Source of the DNA: a virus
DNA: 61,150 nt
Virus record (IMG/VR): IMGVR_UViG_3300031704_000002
Span: 1 to 61,150 of that record
Direction: 5' to 3' (one strand)
Within the stretch, counting starts at the first letter, position 1. Every line of letters starts with the position of its first letter. The notes beneath the pieces were generated by a model. That model saw nothing but the letters and a program-made list of their open reading frames with translations, did no database searches and was not told the DNA's origin. Below are positions 24,964 to 30,929 of the stretch, in pieces. A program made the translations under genes and the position numbers.

Positions 24964-25176
24964 TTATCTGCTCCTCAAAAAAATGCTCGTAGGATCGTAC
25001 AAGGATCTGACGGTATCTAAGACAATAGAGACAGATAGAACGATAAACACAACAGTTAGGACAAAATAGATGACTCTTTTACTATCCTTCTCGTATCCTT
25101 CGAAGAGCTTGTTCCCCGTTAAAACCAAATAGGTACCTGCTAAGACAATTGCCAGATAGAAGATAGCAGTAAGCAT
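24964..25176 (-). CDS. two-span membrane protein (70 aa)
   Basis: Spans at residues about 2-20 (LTAIFYLAIVLAGTYLVL) and 34-54 (RVIYFVLTVVFIVLSVSIV). The C terminus (DTVRSLYDPTSIFL) is encoded by a 48-bp segment that also occurs, inverted, in the gene at 37166. Confidence 0.7.
   Translation of the reverse strand: MLTAIFYLAIVLAGTYLVLTGNKLFEGYEKDSKRVIYFVLTVVFIVLSVSIVLDTVRSLYDPTSIFLRSR
24979..25026 (+). repeat. 48-bp inverted repeat, copy 1
   Basis: AAAAATGCTCGTAGG.TCGTACAAGG and following bases match the reverse complement of 37238-37285 with three mismatches in 48. Confidence 0.9.
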
Positions 25177-25193
25177 AGCTTATTTTCCTTTTC

Positions 25194-25754
25194 TTAGTAG
25201 GAGAGACCGGTTTTCATGTTGCGGATGACTTCTGCCTCCCTCGCCATATAAGTCATAATGACAGACCATTGTATCCGAATTTCTGTAGTAGGGGCATTCA
25301 GAATGTTATGGAAAGCGAACTCAACATGACGATCTACAGACAGAGCAGCTTCTTCAAGTGCAGCATTACGCTCCCTGTCAAGGATAGTCCTAAGTTTTTT
25401 CTCCTCTTCAAGTTCAGCTTCTTCTGCCCCATATTCGTCTGCTTCAAGTTCAGCTTCTTCAGGGTTCATGCTCATGAAGATTGGGCTGTTGCCATCAATG
25501 ACGAAAAAGTCTTGATATTCCTCCTCAGGTACATCAACAATCATATCTTCACCGAGAACAATACTATCAGGCTTACAAGTGCATTTGTATTGGTATCGGT
25601 ATTGGTAGGGGGTGGCATTTTGCGGTTTGTTCATTTTAGAATTCTTCTTATCCTTAGTTTCAGCTTCAAGTTCGTCTTCTTCATCCCAGTAGATCTTTTC
25701 CGCAAAGTAGAGATCATCATCTGGATTGGTATGAGTGCGCTGGTTATTTTCCAT
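25194..25754 (-). CDS. acidic hypothetical protein (186 aa)
   Basis: Start at MENNQRTHTNPDDD (25754), overlapping the upstream stop. Very acidic with helical stretches (EEAELEADEYGAEEAELEEE) and a YQYRYQYKCTCKPD tract. The C-terminal part (EIRIQWSVIMTYMAREAEVI) is a more regular helix. Function unknown. Confidence 0.65.
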   Translation of the reverse strand: MENNQRTHTNPDDDLYFAEKIYWDEEDELEAETKDKKNSKMNKPQNATPYQYRYQYKCTCKPDSIVLGEDMIVDVPEEEYQDFFVIDGNSPIFMSMNPEEAELEADEYGAEEAELEEEKKLRTILDRERNAALEEAALSVDRHVEFAFHNILNAPTTEIRIQWSVIMTYMAREAEVIRNMKTGLSY

Positions 25755-25938
25755 TTTTAGCGTCCTTACTGGTTTGGTGTTGAGCTTTTTCATAGCCTGC
25801 AAAGAAGGCTCTTCTTATGATACTATAGGTCGGTGAGGACTCTATAGTCTCTCTTACTGAGTCATCTGGCCTGAAATGAGATCCGTGGAACTCATCCCAG
25901 TACCATTCTTCAAAGAGCTGGTTTATTTGGGGTAACAC
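25744..25938 (-). CDS. hypothetical protein (about 64 aa)
   Basis: GTG start at 25938 chosen because CCGGAGGAGG lies about 10 bases upstream; a GTG at 25971 is possible. Contains FEEWYWDEFHGSHFRPDDSV and FFAGYEKAQHQ. Overlaps neighbours on both sides. Unknown function. Confidence 0.6.
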   Translation of the reverse strand: MLPQINQLFEEWYWDEFHGSHFRPDDSVRETIESSPTYSIIRRAFFAGYEKAQHQTSKDAKNGK

Positions 25939-26035
25939 GACTAGCACCTCCTCCGGGTCCAGAGGGTCCACCGCCGCCCCCTTTAAAAAAAGCGATGATG
26001 ACGATAATAGCTATTATCGTGACAAAAAAGTCCAT
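25910..26035 (-). CDS. small membrane protein with Gly-rich tail (41 aa)
   Basis: ATG at 26035 overlaps the upstream stop in TAATG and has an AAAGGAG site 8 bases away. One span (FFVTIIAIIVIIAFF, residues 3-17) is followed by KGGGGGPSGPGGGAS. The SD for the next gene lies inside it. Confidence 0.65.
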   Translation of the reverse strand: MDFFVTIIAIIVIIAFFKGGGGGPSGPGGGASRVTPNKPAL

Positions 26036-26211
26036 TATTTGTCTCCTTTAAGTTCTTTCGTTACGCTATCAGAGCAAGAATCTTTGAGAGCATCAGCCTT
26101 TTCTGTTGTTTCTTCCTGTCTCTCCTTTATTCTTTGAGATTCTCGAACAAATCTTACTGCTACGTTGAACAGAAAGATCCCCCCAAAGAGGAATAGCGCG
26201 GTCTCTAACAT
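26035..26211 (-). CDS. small membrane protein (58 aa)
   Basis: MLETALFLFGGIFLFNVAVR forms one N-terminal span, then a charged helix (RESQRIKERQEETTEKADAL). ATG at 26211 follows AAAGGGG. A longer frame upstream runs through the next gene and is not used. Confidence 0.65.
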   Translation of the reverse strand: MLETALFLFGGIFLFNVAVRFVRESQRIKERQEETTEKADALKDSCSDSVTKELKGDK

Positions 26212-26239
26212 CCCCTTTTTTTTTTTTTCCTTTCGATTG

Positions 26240-26428
26240 TTAGGTGAACCTTTTTCCGAGTTTTCGTTTGGTTGCTTTAGAGCCGTCTGCTGTAGTGCAT
26301 CGACCCCAAGATTTTCCTTTAGACACCGGCCCTTTAAGCTTCTGATAGGGAAGGGTGTTATTGCCGCCTGAAGCCGCTGTCTTGAGCGTACGTACACCGG
26401 TTTTGTTCATAACTGGTACTGTTTCCAT
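26240..26428 (-). CDS. small basic protein (62 aa)
   Basis: METVPVMNKTGVRTLKTAAS then many Lys and Gly (KGKSWGRCTTADGSKATKRK). GAAGGAC site upstream. Unknown; strongly basic, so nucleic acid binding is possible. Confidence 0.55.
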   Translation of the reverse strand: METVPVMNKTGVRTLKTAASGGNNTLPYQKLKGPVSKGKSWGRCTTADGSKATKRKLGKRFT

Positions 26429-26633
26429 TGTGTAGTCCTTCTTCTAGTTTGTCTATAAGTCTGATCTCAGACGCTTTCATGTTGTATAGGATTTTCCTTT
26501 TATCAAAAGCGCGCCTAGCCCCACCAGCATCAGCCAACCCGCTGCGGGAAGAGGAACAGGCGCGGGCAGCATGCGCGTCAATCTCAGGGCTTATTTGGGC
26601 GGCGTACAGCTTGGCCGTCTCGGTGATGTTCAT
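26358..26633 (-). CDS. chimeric hypothetical ORF at the edge of the GC-rich block
   Basis: 91 residues. The first half (MNITETAKLYAAQISPEIDA) is GC-rich and the second half AT-leaning and overlapping the next gene out of frame. AGGAAG site at the start. It may be a gene truncated by the junction of the transferred block. Confidence 0.35.
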   Translation of the reverse strand: MNITETAKLYAAQISPEIDAHAARACSSSRSGLADAGGARRAFDKRKILYNMKASEIRLIDKLEEGLHNGNSTSYEQNRCTYAQDSGFRRQ

Positions 26634-26678
26634 TTCTCTTTCTTCCTGTGGTAATGGGGGCGCTTGGCCCCGTTGAGT

Positions 26679-27350
26679 TTACTGTCGCTCGGCAGCGATT
26701 GCATTCAGAGCGGTGACAATTGCCATGCTTTCACGATGTTTGTGGTGCTTAGGGTGGCCCCAATGGGCTTTCGCCTCGTCAGGCGTAAAGTCGCGGCACC
26801 CAGCGACAATCGATCCGTCCGATTGCAAGGTGAACATGTACCCATCTGATCGGGTTATGCTTGTAGGCGTAGACGTGTACACCCCGCGCTTGACCAGCGC
26901 ATTGCCGGAGACCCGCGCATCGCCGTAGACAAGCGCATTGCCGTAGACCCGCGCACTGCCGGAGACCCACGCATCGCCGCGGACCCGCGCATCGCCGGAG
27001 ACCAGCGCATTGCCGTAGACCAGCGCATCGCCGCGGACCCGCGCATTGCCGGAGACCCGCGCATCGCCGTAGACAAGCACATTGCCGTAGACCCGCGCAC
27101 TGCCGGAGACCCACGCATCGCCGTAGACCCGCGCATTGCCGTAGACCAGCGCATTGTCGTGTACCAGCGCATCGCCGGAGACCAGCGCATTGCCGTAGAC
27201 CAGCGCATTGCCGTAGACCAGCGCATCTTCTCCAATGTACGCGCTATTATGTACGTTAGCCGTATCAGCCACCCACCCGTTGCCTTTAATATGCCTGTGC
27301 GCAGGAACGGGGCCGTTGCCGTCTCCGAAATTGTGAGTTTGCTCTTTCAT
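26679..27350 (-). CDS. left-handed beta-helix hexapeptide-type repeat protein
   Basis: 223 residues. Residues about 35-155 are some 20 tandem six-residue units of the type A-LVYGN/A-RVSGD, predicting a left-handed beta helix. The C-terminal about 65 residues (GYMFTLQSDGSIVAGCRDFT then DEAKAHWGHPKHHKHRE) form a separate domain that recurs in the pentapeptide-repeat protein at 59021. Function unknown; part of the GC-rich block. Confidence 0.75.
   Translation of the reverse strand: MKEQTHNFGDGNGPVPAHRHIKGNGWVADTANVHNSAYIGEDALVYGNALVYGNALVSGDALVHDNALVYGNARVYGDAWVSGSARVYGNVLVYGDARVSGNARVRGDALVYGNALVSGDARVRGDAWVSGSARVYGNALVYGDARVSGNALVKRGVYTSTPTSITRSDGYMFTLQSDGSIVAGCRDFTPDEAKAHWGHPKHHKHRESMAIVTALNAIAAERQ
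26880..27230 (-). repeat. 18-bp repeats encoding the beta helix
   Basis: Tandem 18-bp units such as GTAGACCAGCGCATTGCC encode A-LVYGN steps. The repetition also creates long spurious frames on both strands. Confidence 0.9.
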
Positions 27351-27457
27351 CTGTCTGTCTCCTTGTGTTGATCGTCGCGCTGGCGGTCCATAATCAGGAA
27401 CAGGCGCGTGGCGAAGTCGGACATGGTCTCTCTCCGTTGTTATTTAAATGGACTTAG

Positions 27458-27838
27458 TTATTTCAGCCAAGGCTTGCCGCCGCTAAGGTCGGCACAGTTA
27501 ACAAATATGCCCGTAAAATACGTCTCAGACCCGCTAGAAACGTCAATGGTAGGGAATGCGTTTTTCTCCGCCCACTCCTTTCCTTCATCCGTTTCCAAGA
27601 ACGCGGCCTTCAGTTTGGCTTCCTCCGCTGCGCGCTTCTCTTCTTCTGCACGGTATTTTTCATCGGCGTCAATGGTGTCTTGGTGCATTGCGATATAAAC
27701 GCCGCGGTCGTCCTCGTCCTCAGTATCGTAAAGGAATGTGCCTGTTTTGTGGGTAACTCGGAGCGATCCGCGAATGTCTATCGTCAGACCTGCATCCTCA
27801 AAAAGGCGGACGACATCTGCTTGTGTTAGGTTTTTCAT
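27458..27838 (-). CDS. hypothetical protein (126 aa)
   Basis: Start MKNLTQADVVRLFEDAGLTI with AAAGGAACC upstream. Beta strand pairs (GSLRVTHKTGTFLYDTEDED) and a charged helix (KYRAEEEKRAAEEAKLKAAF). The first 30 bp are duplicated at 28396-28425. Confidence 0.65.
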   Translation of the reverse strand: MKNLTQADVVRLFEDAGLTIDIRGSLRVTHKTGTFLYDTEDEDDRGVYIAMHQDTIDADEKYRAEEEKRAAEEAKLKAAFLETDEGKEWAEKNAFPTIDVSSGSETYFTGIFVNCADLSGGKPWLK

Positions 27839-27840
27839 TT
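27809..27840 (-). repeat. 30-bp direct repeat, copy 1
   Basis: CGACATCTGCTTGTGTTAGG and the following TTTTTCATTT recur at 28396-28425; both encode MKNLTQADV at a gene start. Confidence 0.9.
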
Positions 27841-27893
27841 GGTTGGTTCCTTTGGTTGATGTGTGGTCCCCGGCGCGTGGCCGGGGGTGGGGG

Positions 27894-28079
27894 TCATGCG
27901 TCAATTTCAACGGCGGTCATGCCGGTGGTGTCGGGGCACTCGTCGCCGTCATCGTCAATGTATGGCGTGCCGTGAAGTGTGGCTGCAACTTCCATTGCAT
28001 CTTGCTCGCTCGTGCCTTCAAACTCACCCCAGAAGATGCCGTTTGCGTAAACGCTGTATTTCAAAATCTGCATGCTCAT
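27894..28079 (-). CDS. hypothetical protein (61 aa)
   Basis: MSMQILKYSVYANGIFWGEF then ATLHGTPYIDDDGDECPD. GGAGA site 7 bases before the ATG at 28079. Typical small GC-rich phage gene; unknown function. Confidence 0.6.
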   Translation of the reverse strand: MSMQILKYSVYANGIFWGEFEGTSEQDAMEVAATLHGTPYIDDDGDECPDTTGMTAVEIDA

Positions 28080-28126
28080 CTTGGTCTCTCCAGTTGTGGG
28101 CGTCTGCCCGTTTCCTTGCACCACTA

Positions 28127-28402
28127 TTACCCGTTAATACCGCACGAGTCAAGCAGTAATTTTGCAAAATCGTCGGCTGTGCAACAAAACCCACCGACAC
28201 CGCCGAAGCCCCGAACGGATTGCAGGAAAGCGGCCAGGCGCAGGCCGCGTTTGTCGCCGGGCGTCAGACGCCAGCCGGGCTTTTTGGTTTCGACCGCCGG
28301 GAACACGCCAAGCGTTTTGCCAACGTGTGACGGCTGCACCAACACGGGCAACAGCCCGATCAGATCGGACGACTTCCAGCGCGCATTCAAGGCGGGCGAC
28401 AT
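28127..28402 (-). pseudogene. truncated VRR-NUC-type nuclease
   Basis: SSDLIGLLPVLVQPSHVGKT, FPAVETKKPGWRLTPGDKRG and AAFLQSVRGFGGVGGFCCTA match the core of phage VRR-NUC (PD-D/EXK-like) proteins, including the E-K pair. The N-terminal part that normally precedes SSDLIG is missing; the sequence upstream is a copy of the MKNLTQADV start of another gene, in a different frame. Confidence 0.6.
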
Positions 28403-28420
28403 CTGCTTGTGTTAGGTTTT

Positions 28421-28780
28421 TCATTTAGGTTTTCCTTTGCTATAATAGTATTCTTCTAGAGCATTTGCAATCTCACTAAAGGATTTACCTTTGTCATTCA
28501 TTTCTGTAGCAATTCTTGATATTTTTGAGTCTTGGGTGAATTTCATTATGTGGTCATAGGTTATCTCGTGTCCTTCAAAAGTAAAACCACTTTTATTAAG
28601 ACTCTCAACTTCCATAGGGCCGAGATGAAACAAATCATTAAGTACACCAAGGCAGCAATAACCTGTCTTACCAAACTCTGAAACACCCATAAGTGTCCCT
28701 TGTATTTGCTGGTACTTACCACTGCGGAGTGCGGCCATCCATTGATTAAATTCCTTATCAGTTATTTTAGCAATTGTCAT
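28421..28780 (-). CDS. conserved phage hypothetical protein (119 aa)
   Basis: Pattern WMAALRSGKYQQIQGTLMG then TGYCCLGVLNDLF is a familiar motif of small phage and prophage proteins (W-ALRSGKY-Q-G-L...YCCLGVL). Function unknown. Confidence 0.75.
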   Translation of the reverse strand: MTIAKITDKEFNQWMAALRSGKYQQIQGTLMGVSEFGKTGYCCLGVLNDLFHLGPMEVESLNKSGFTFEGHEITYDHIMKFTQDSKISRIATEMNDKGKSFSEIANALEEYYYSKGKPK

Positions 28781-28958
28781 AGTTTTTCACCTTACTGTAA
28801 TCCACCCTAGGGCAGAAATTGTATTTGATAGACCGGTACTTTGTATTGATAAGGCCGGGCGGTTTGGCCACGTAGTTTTGTCTCCTTTTCTCAAAAATTT
28901 CTTCATAGCCTTTAACAAATAGCCAAGATTTTTTGTTAGGTTTGTAAGATTCAATCAC
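28767..28958 (-). CDS. hypothetical protein (63 aa)
   Basis: GTG start at 28958 overlaps the upstream stop; overlaps the downstream gene by 14 bp. Contains KSWLFVKGYEEIFEKRRQNY. Unknown. Confidence 0.55.
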   Translation of the reverse strand: MIESYKPNKKSWLFVKGYEEIFEKRRQNYVAKPPGLINTKYRSIKYNFCPRVDYSKVKNYDNC

Positions 28959-29127
28959 AGTTGTTTCCTCTCGAAACTATCGCATACCACTTGTTATCTC
29001 TCGGAGACATATATGGTTTGCGGGTTATAGTATCGTAGCCTTGCGCAGGATACTTTCTCAGGTAGTTAGAAGACGCCACAAGGGCGTCCTCCTTTGTCTT
29101 AAATGGACCAAGATCCTCATACACCAT
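28951..29127 (-). CDS. hypothetical protein (58 aa)
   Basis: ATG at 29127 overlaps the upstream stop in TAATG. MVYEDLGPFKTKEDALVASS then RKPYMSPRDNKWYAIVSRG, a small alpha/beta protein of the type that packs a helix on a sheet. Unknown. Confidence 0.65.
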   Translation of the reverse strand: MVYEDLGPFKTKEDALVASSNYLRKYPAQGYDTITRKPYMSPRDNKWYAIVSRGNNCD

Positions 29128-29369
29128 TACACAGCCACGCTTTGGGACTTCTGGTGATTCTTCTTGTTGTTAGCATGGACTTCATTGGGGGTTGCAGTAA
29201 CCCAATTCCGCTTACCATGCCGATCAACTTCAGAACGAATGTTAGGCGATCGACGACGACCAGACTTAGCCGGAAGCCCGGCTTTCTGCCTAGCGTTAAT
29301 TCCAAGAGCACTCTTGTGGCTGCTCTGACGTGCCTTTGCTTTACCAATTCCAGATTTTCCACCAGCCAT
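29127..29369 (-). CDS. basic small protein (80 aa)
   Basis: MAGGKSGIGKAKARQSSHKS then GLPAKSGRRRSPNIRSEVDR; strong AAGGAG site. Highly basic, possibly DNA binding. Three other frames overlap this stretch but lack a comparable ribosome site. Confidence 0.6.
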   Translation of the reverse strand: MAGGKSGIGKAKARQSSHKSALGINARQKAGLPAKSGRRRSPNIRSEVDRHGKRNWVTATPNEVHANNKKNHQKSQSVAV

Positions 29370-29393
29370 TGATTTTCTCCTTATCCTATGTGT

Positions 29394-29792
29394 TTAGATT
29401 ACGTCCAGATCCACCCAGCTTGCTGTGAAGACCATGTTAGGGAGAGGACCTCCTTGATCTATGATAAGCTGCATGATGTCCTCTCGATTATGGCCAGCCA
29501 GACCACAACCAATCGGTGTGATAACAAACAAGAGACCGGGGCGAGCCTCAGCATACTTGATAAACCTATAGACAAAGTTCTCAATTTTATCGAGAGACAA
29601 AGTCTGCATACTCCCGTCTTTAGTAGGGATAGCATAGCACCGGCCAGTACGGCCAGTCCCTACACCCCAAGCTGCTCCAAGGCTTTTATGTGCGTAGGAA
29701 GCCGCCCCTGCACCATGATAACCAGCGAGGTTAGAACCAAAAACAAAGCATAGGTTGCTCACAAGATCCCAGTTATAAGTCATATAAGCCAT
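29394..29792 (-). CDS. A1S_2505-type phage protein (macro-domain-like)
   Basis: 132 residues. FVFGSNLAGYHGAGAASYAH, GVGTGRTGRCYAIPTKDG and FVITPIGCGLAGHNREDI are the hallmark blocks of this conserved phage non-structural family, which resembles macro-domain nucleotide-binding proteins. Possible role in handling ADP-ribose or nucleotides; not established. Confidence 0.8.
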   Translation of the reverse strand: MAYMTYNWDLVSNLCFVFGSNLAGYHGAGAASYAHKSLGAAWGVGTGRTGRCYAIPTKDGSMQTLSLDKIENFVYRFIKYAEARPGLLFVITPIGCGLAGHNREDIMQLIIDQGGPLPNMVFTASWVDLDVI

Positions 29793-29795
29793 AAG

Positions 29796-29939
29796 TTAGT
29801 AACCTTTCATTTCTTCTTTTAACGCTTCGACAGCATGGATCATGTTAGCCTCTTGGCATTCTTTGATGCGCCTAAGACATTCTTCTTTGGTGAGTCGGCT
29901 ACCACCCACCGGCTTAATCCTATCTAGATCAATCTTCAT
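29796..29939 (-). CDS. hypothetical protein (47 aa)
   Basis: MKIDLDRIKPVGGSRLTKEE then CLRRIKECQEANMIHAVEAL, a helical protein. The ATG overlaps the upstream stop (ATGA). Fits the gap exactly. Confidence 0.65.
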   Translation of the reverse strand: MKIDLDRIKPVGGSRLTKEECLRRIKECQEANMIHAVEALKEEMKGY

Positions 29940-30130
29940 AGTTTTGCCCTTGTTTTTCGTTGTTTTTTCTGCTCGTCCTTGACTAGGTTTTCAAGGTGAA
30001 AGTTACAGGAACAACAAAGATCTGTCCAATTTAAAGCCACCCAACCTGCCAGATCGCACCCTACCATAGGTCTCTCCATTTTAATATTACACCTATCACA
30101 AATGTAATACTCTTCTGTCTTTTTCACCAT
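29936..30130 (-). CDS. zinc-ribbon-like small protein (64 aa)
   Basis: YYICDRCNIKMERPM and LCCSCNFHLENL give two CxxC pairs about 27 residues apart, as in small zinc ribbons. Basic C terminus (KKQRKTRAKL). Possibly nucleic acid or protein binding. Confidence 0.65.
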   Translation of the reverse strand: MVKKTEEYYICDRCNIKMERPMVGCDLAGWVALNWTDLCCSCNFHLENLVKDEQKKQRKTRAKL

Positions 30131-30169
30131 TGTTATGGCTTCCTTCTGTTGATTTAGTATACAGTATAG

Positions 30170-30328
30170 TCAGTAGTAGTTGTCAAATGCAGCTTCTGCA
30201 GCCTCTTCTCTTGCTTCTCTGAGTTCTTGCTTGAGGTCTCTTATATACTCATTAAACTCTTCCTGAGTTATAAGGCCATCCTCAAGCTCTTGTTCAAGTT
30301 CTAGTTCGGCTTTATCACACCAGTGCAT
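30170..30328 (-). CDS. small acidic helical protein (52 aa)
   Basis: Start at MHWCDKAELELEQELEDG (30328, AAGGA upstream). Entirely charged helix ending EEAAEAAFDNYY. Unknown. Confidence 0.6.
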   Translation of the reverse strand: MHWCDKAELELEQELEDGLITQEEFNEYIRDLKQELREAREEAAEAAFDNYY

Positions 30329-30546
30329 TGTTTTTTTTCCTTGCTTACTATAGTTGCAAAACCTTTTTGATCCCACGCGAGTTTTACCCCGCGTGAAATC
30401 AGTTCCTGTTTGTAGGAGTTAAACATAGTGTTGTAATGTCTAGCAGCGCCAAGCGCATGTAAACTAAGATACGCATCAGAGTTTCTAGCGCTCCTATTCA
30501 TCAGACTAAGAAGATCAAAGTTCGGCAAGTTGCTTTCGGATTTCAT
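30301..30546 (-). CDS. hypothetical protein (81 aa)
   Basis: Start at MKSESNLPNFDLLSLMNRSA with GAAGG upstream, overlapping the end of the upstream gene by 32 bp. Helical core YLSLHALGAARHYNTMFNSY. Unknown. Confidence 0.6.
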   Translation of the reverse strand: MKSESNLPNFDLLSLMNRSARNSDAYLSLHALGAARHYNTMFNSYKQELISRGVKLAWDQKGFATIVSKEKKQCTGVIKPN

Positions 30547-30916
30547 CTTCGGAAAGACCTTCCAGTTTGTTTTCTTGTTTCTTATCAAGGATCTCAAGAA
30601 GCTTCTGACGCTTTTCAGCTTTAGCGCGGGCATCTTGACGAGCAGCGTTTTCGTCTTGCTTATCAGCAATTACGTCTTTAACAAGCTCAAGCTGATCTTT
30701 CCAACGAGTCAACTGGGGGTTAGACCCAGTATCAACGAAGGTCTCTTCTCCCGTTTCACGAATCTGACGAGAAAGATCAATTGCCACCTTATTAAGGCAA
30801 GCAGCACCTGTTTGAGAAGTCAGAGCCAACTTGAACAGATCCTCGACGGTCATCTGGCCCTTAGTGGAGTTGAAGCGCCAGTTTTCTTTTGCAGCACGTT
30901 TGTAGAGATTAGTCAT
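30515..30916 (-). CDS. hypothetical protein (133 aa)
   Basis: Start at MTNLYKRAAKENWRFNSTKG (AAAGGAA upstream). Helical, with a long charged C-terminal coil (RAKAEKRQKLLEILDKKQEN). Cotranscribed with the 730-residue protein. Unknown function. Confidence 0.7.
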   Translation of the reverse strand: MTNLYKRAAKENWRFNSTKGQMTVEDLFKLALTSQTGAACLNKVAIDLSRQIRETGEETFVDTGSNPQLTRWKDQLELVKDVIADKQDENAARQDARAKAEKRQKLLEILDKKQENKLEGLSEDEIRKQLAEL

Positions 30917-30929
30917 GGTTTTGATTCCT

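Noticed and set aside
25269-25760. Plus-strand frame of 163 codons
   Set aside because: Antisense to the acidic minus-strand gene; Phe/Leu-rich composition is the mirror of its Glu-rich coding.
26880-27230. CRISPR-like array of 18-bp repeats
   Set aside because: Repeats are contiguous, have no spacers and encode a beta-helix protein.
26779-27235. Two further minus-strand frames and plus-strand frames over the hexapeptide repeats
   Set aside because: The 18-bp repeats are open in several frames; only one frame gives the A-LVYGN helix plus a real C-terminal domain.
27738-28415. Plus-strand frame of 225 codons
   Set aside because: Lies antisense to four minus-strand genes in GC-rich DNA, where long spurious frames are common; no family resemblance.
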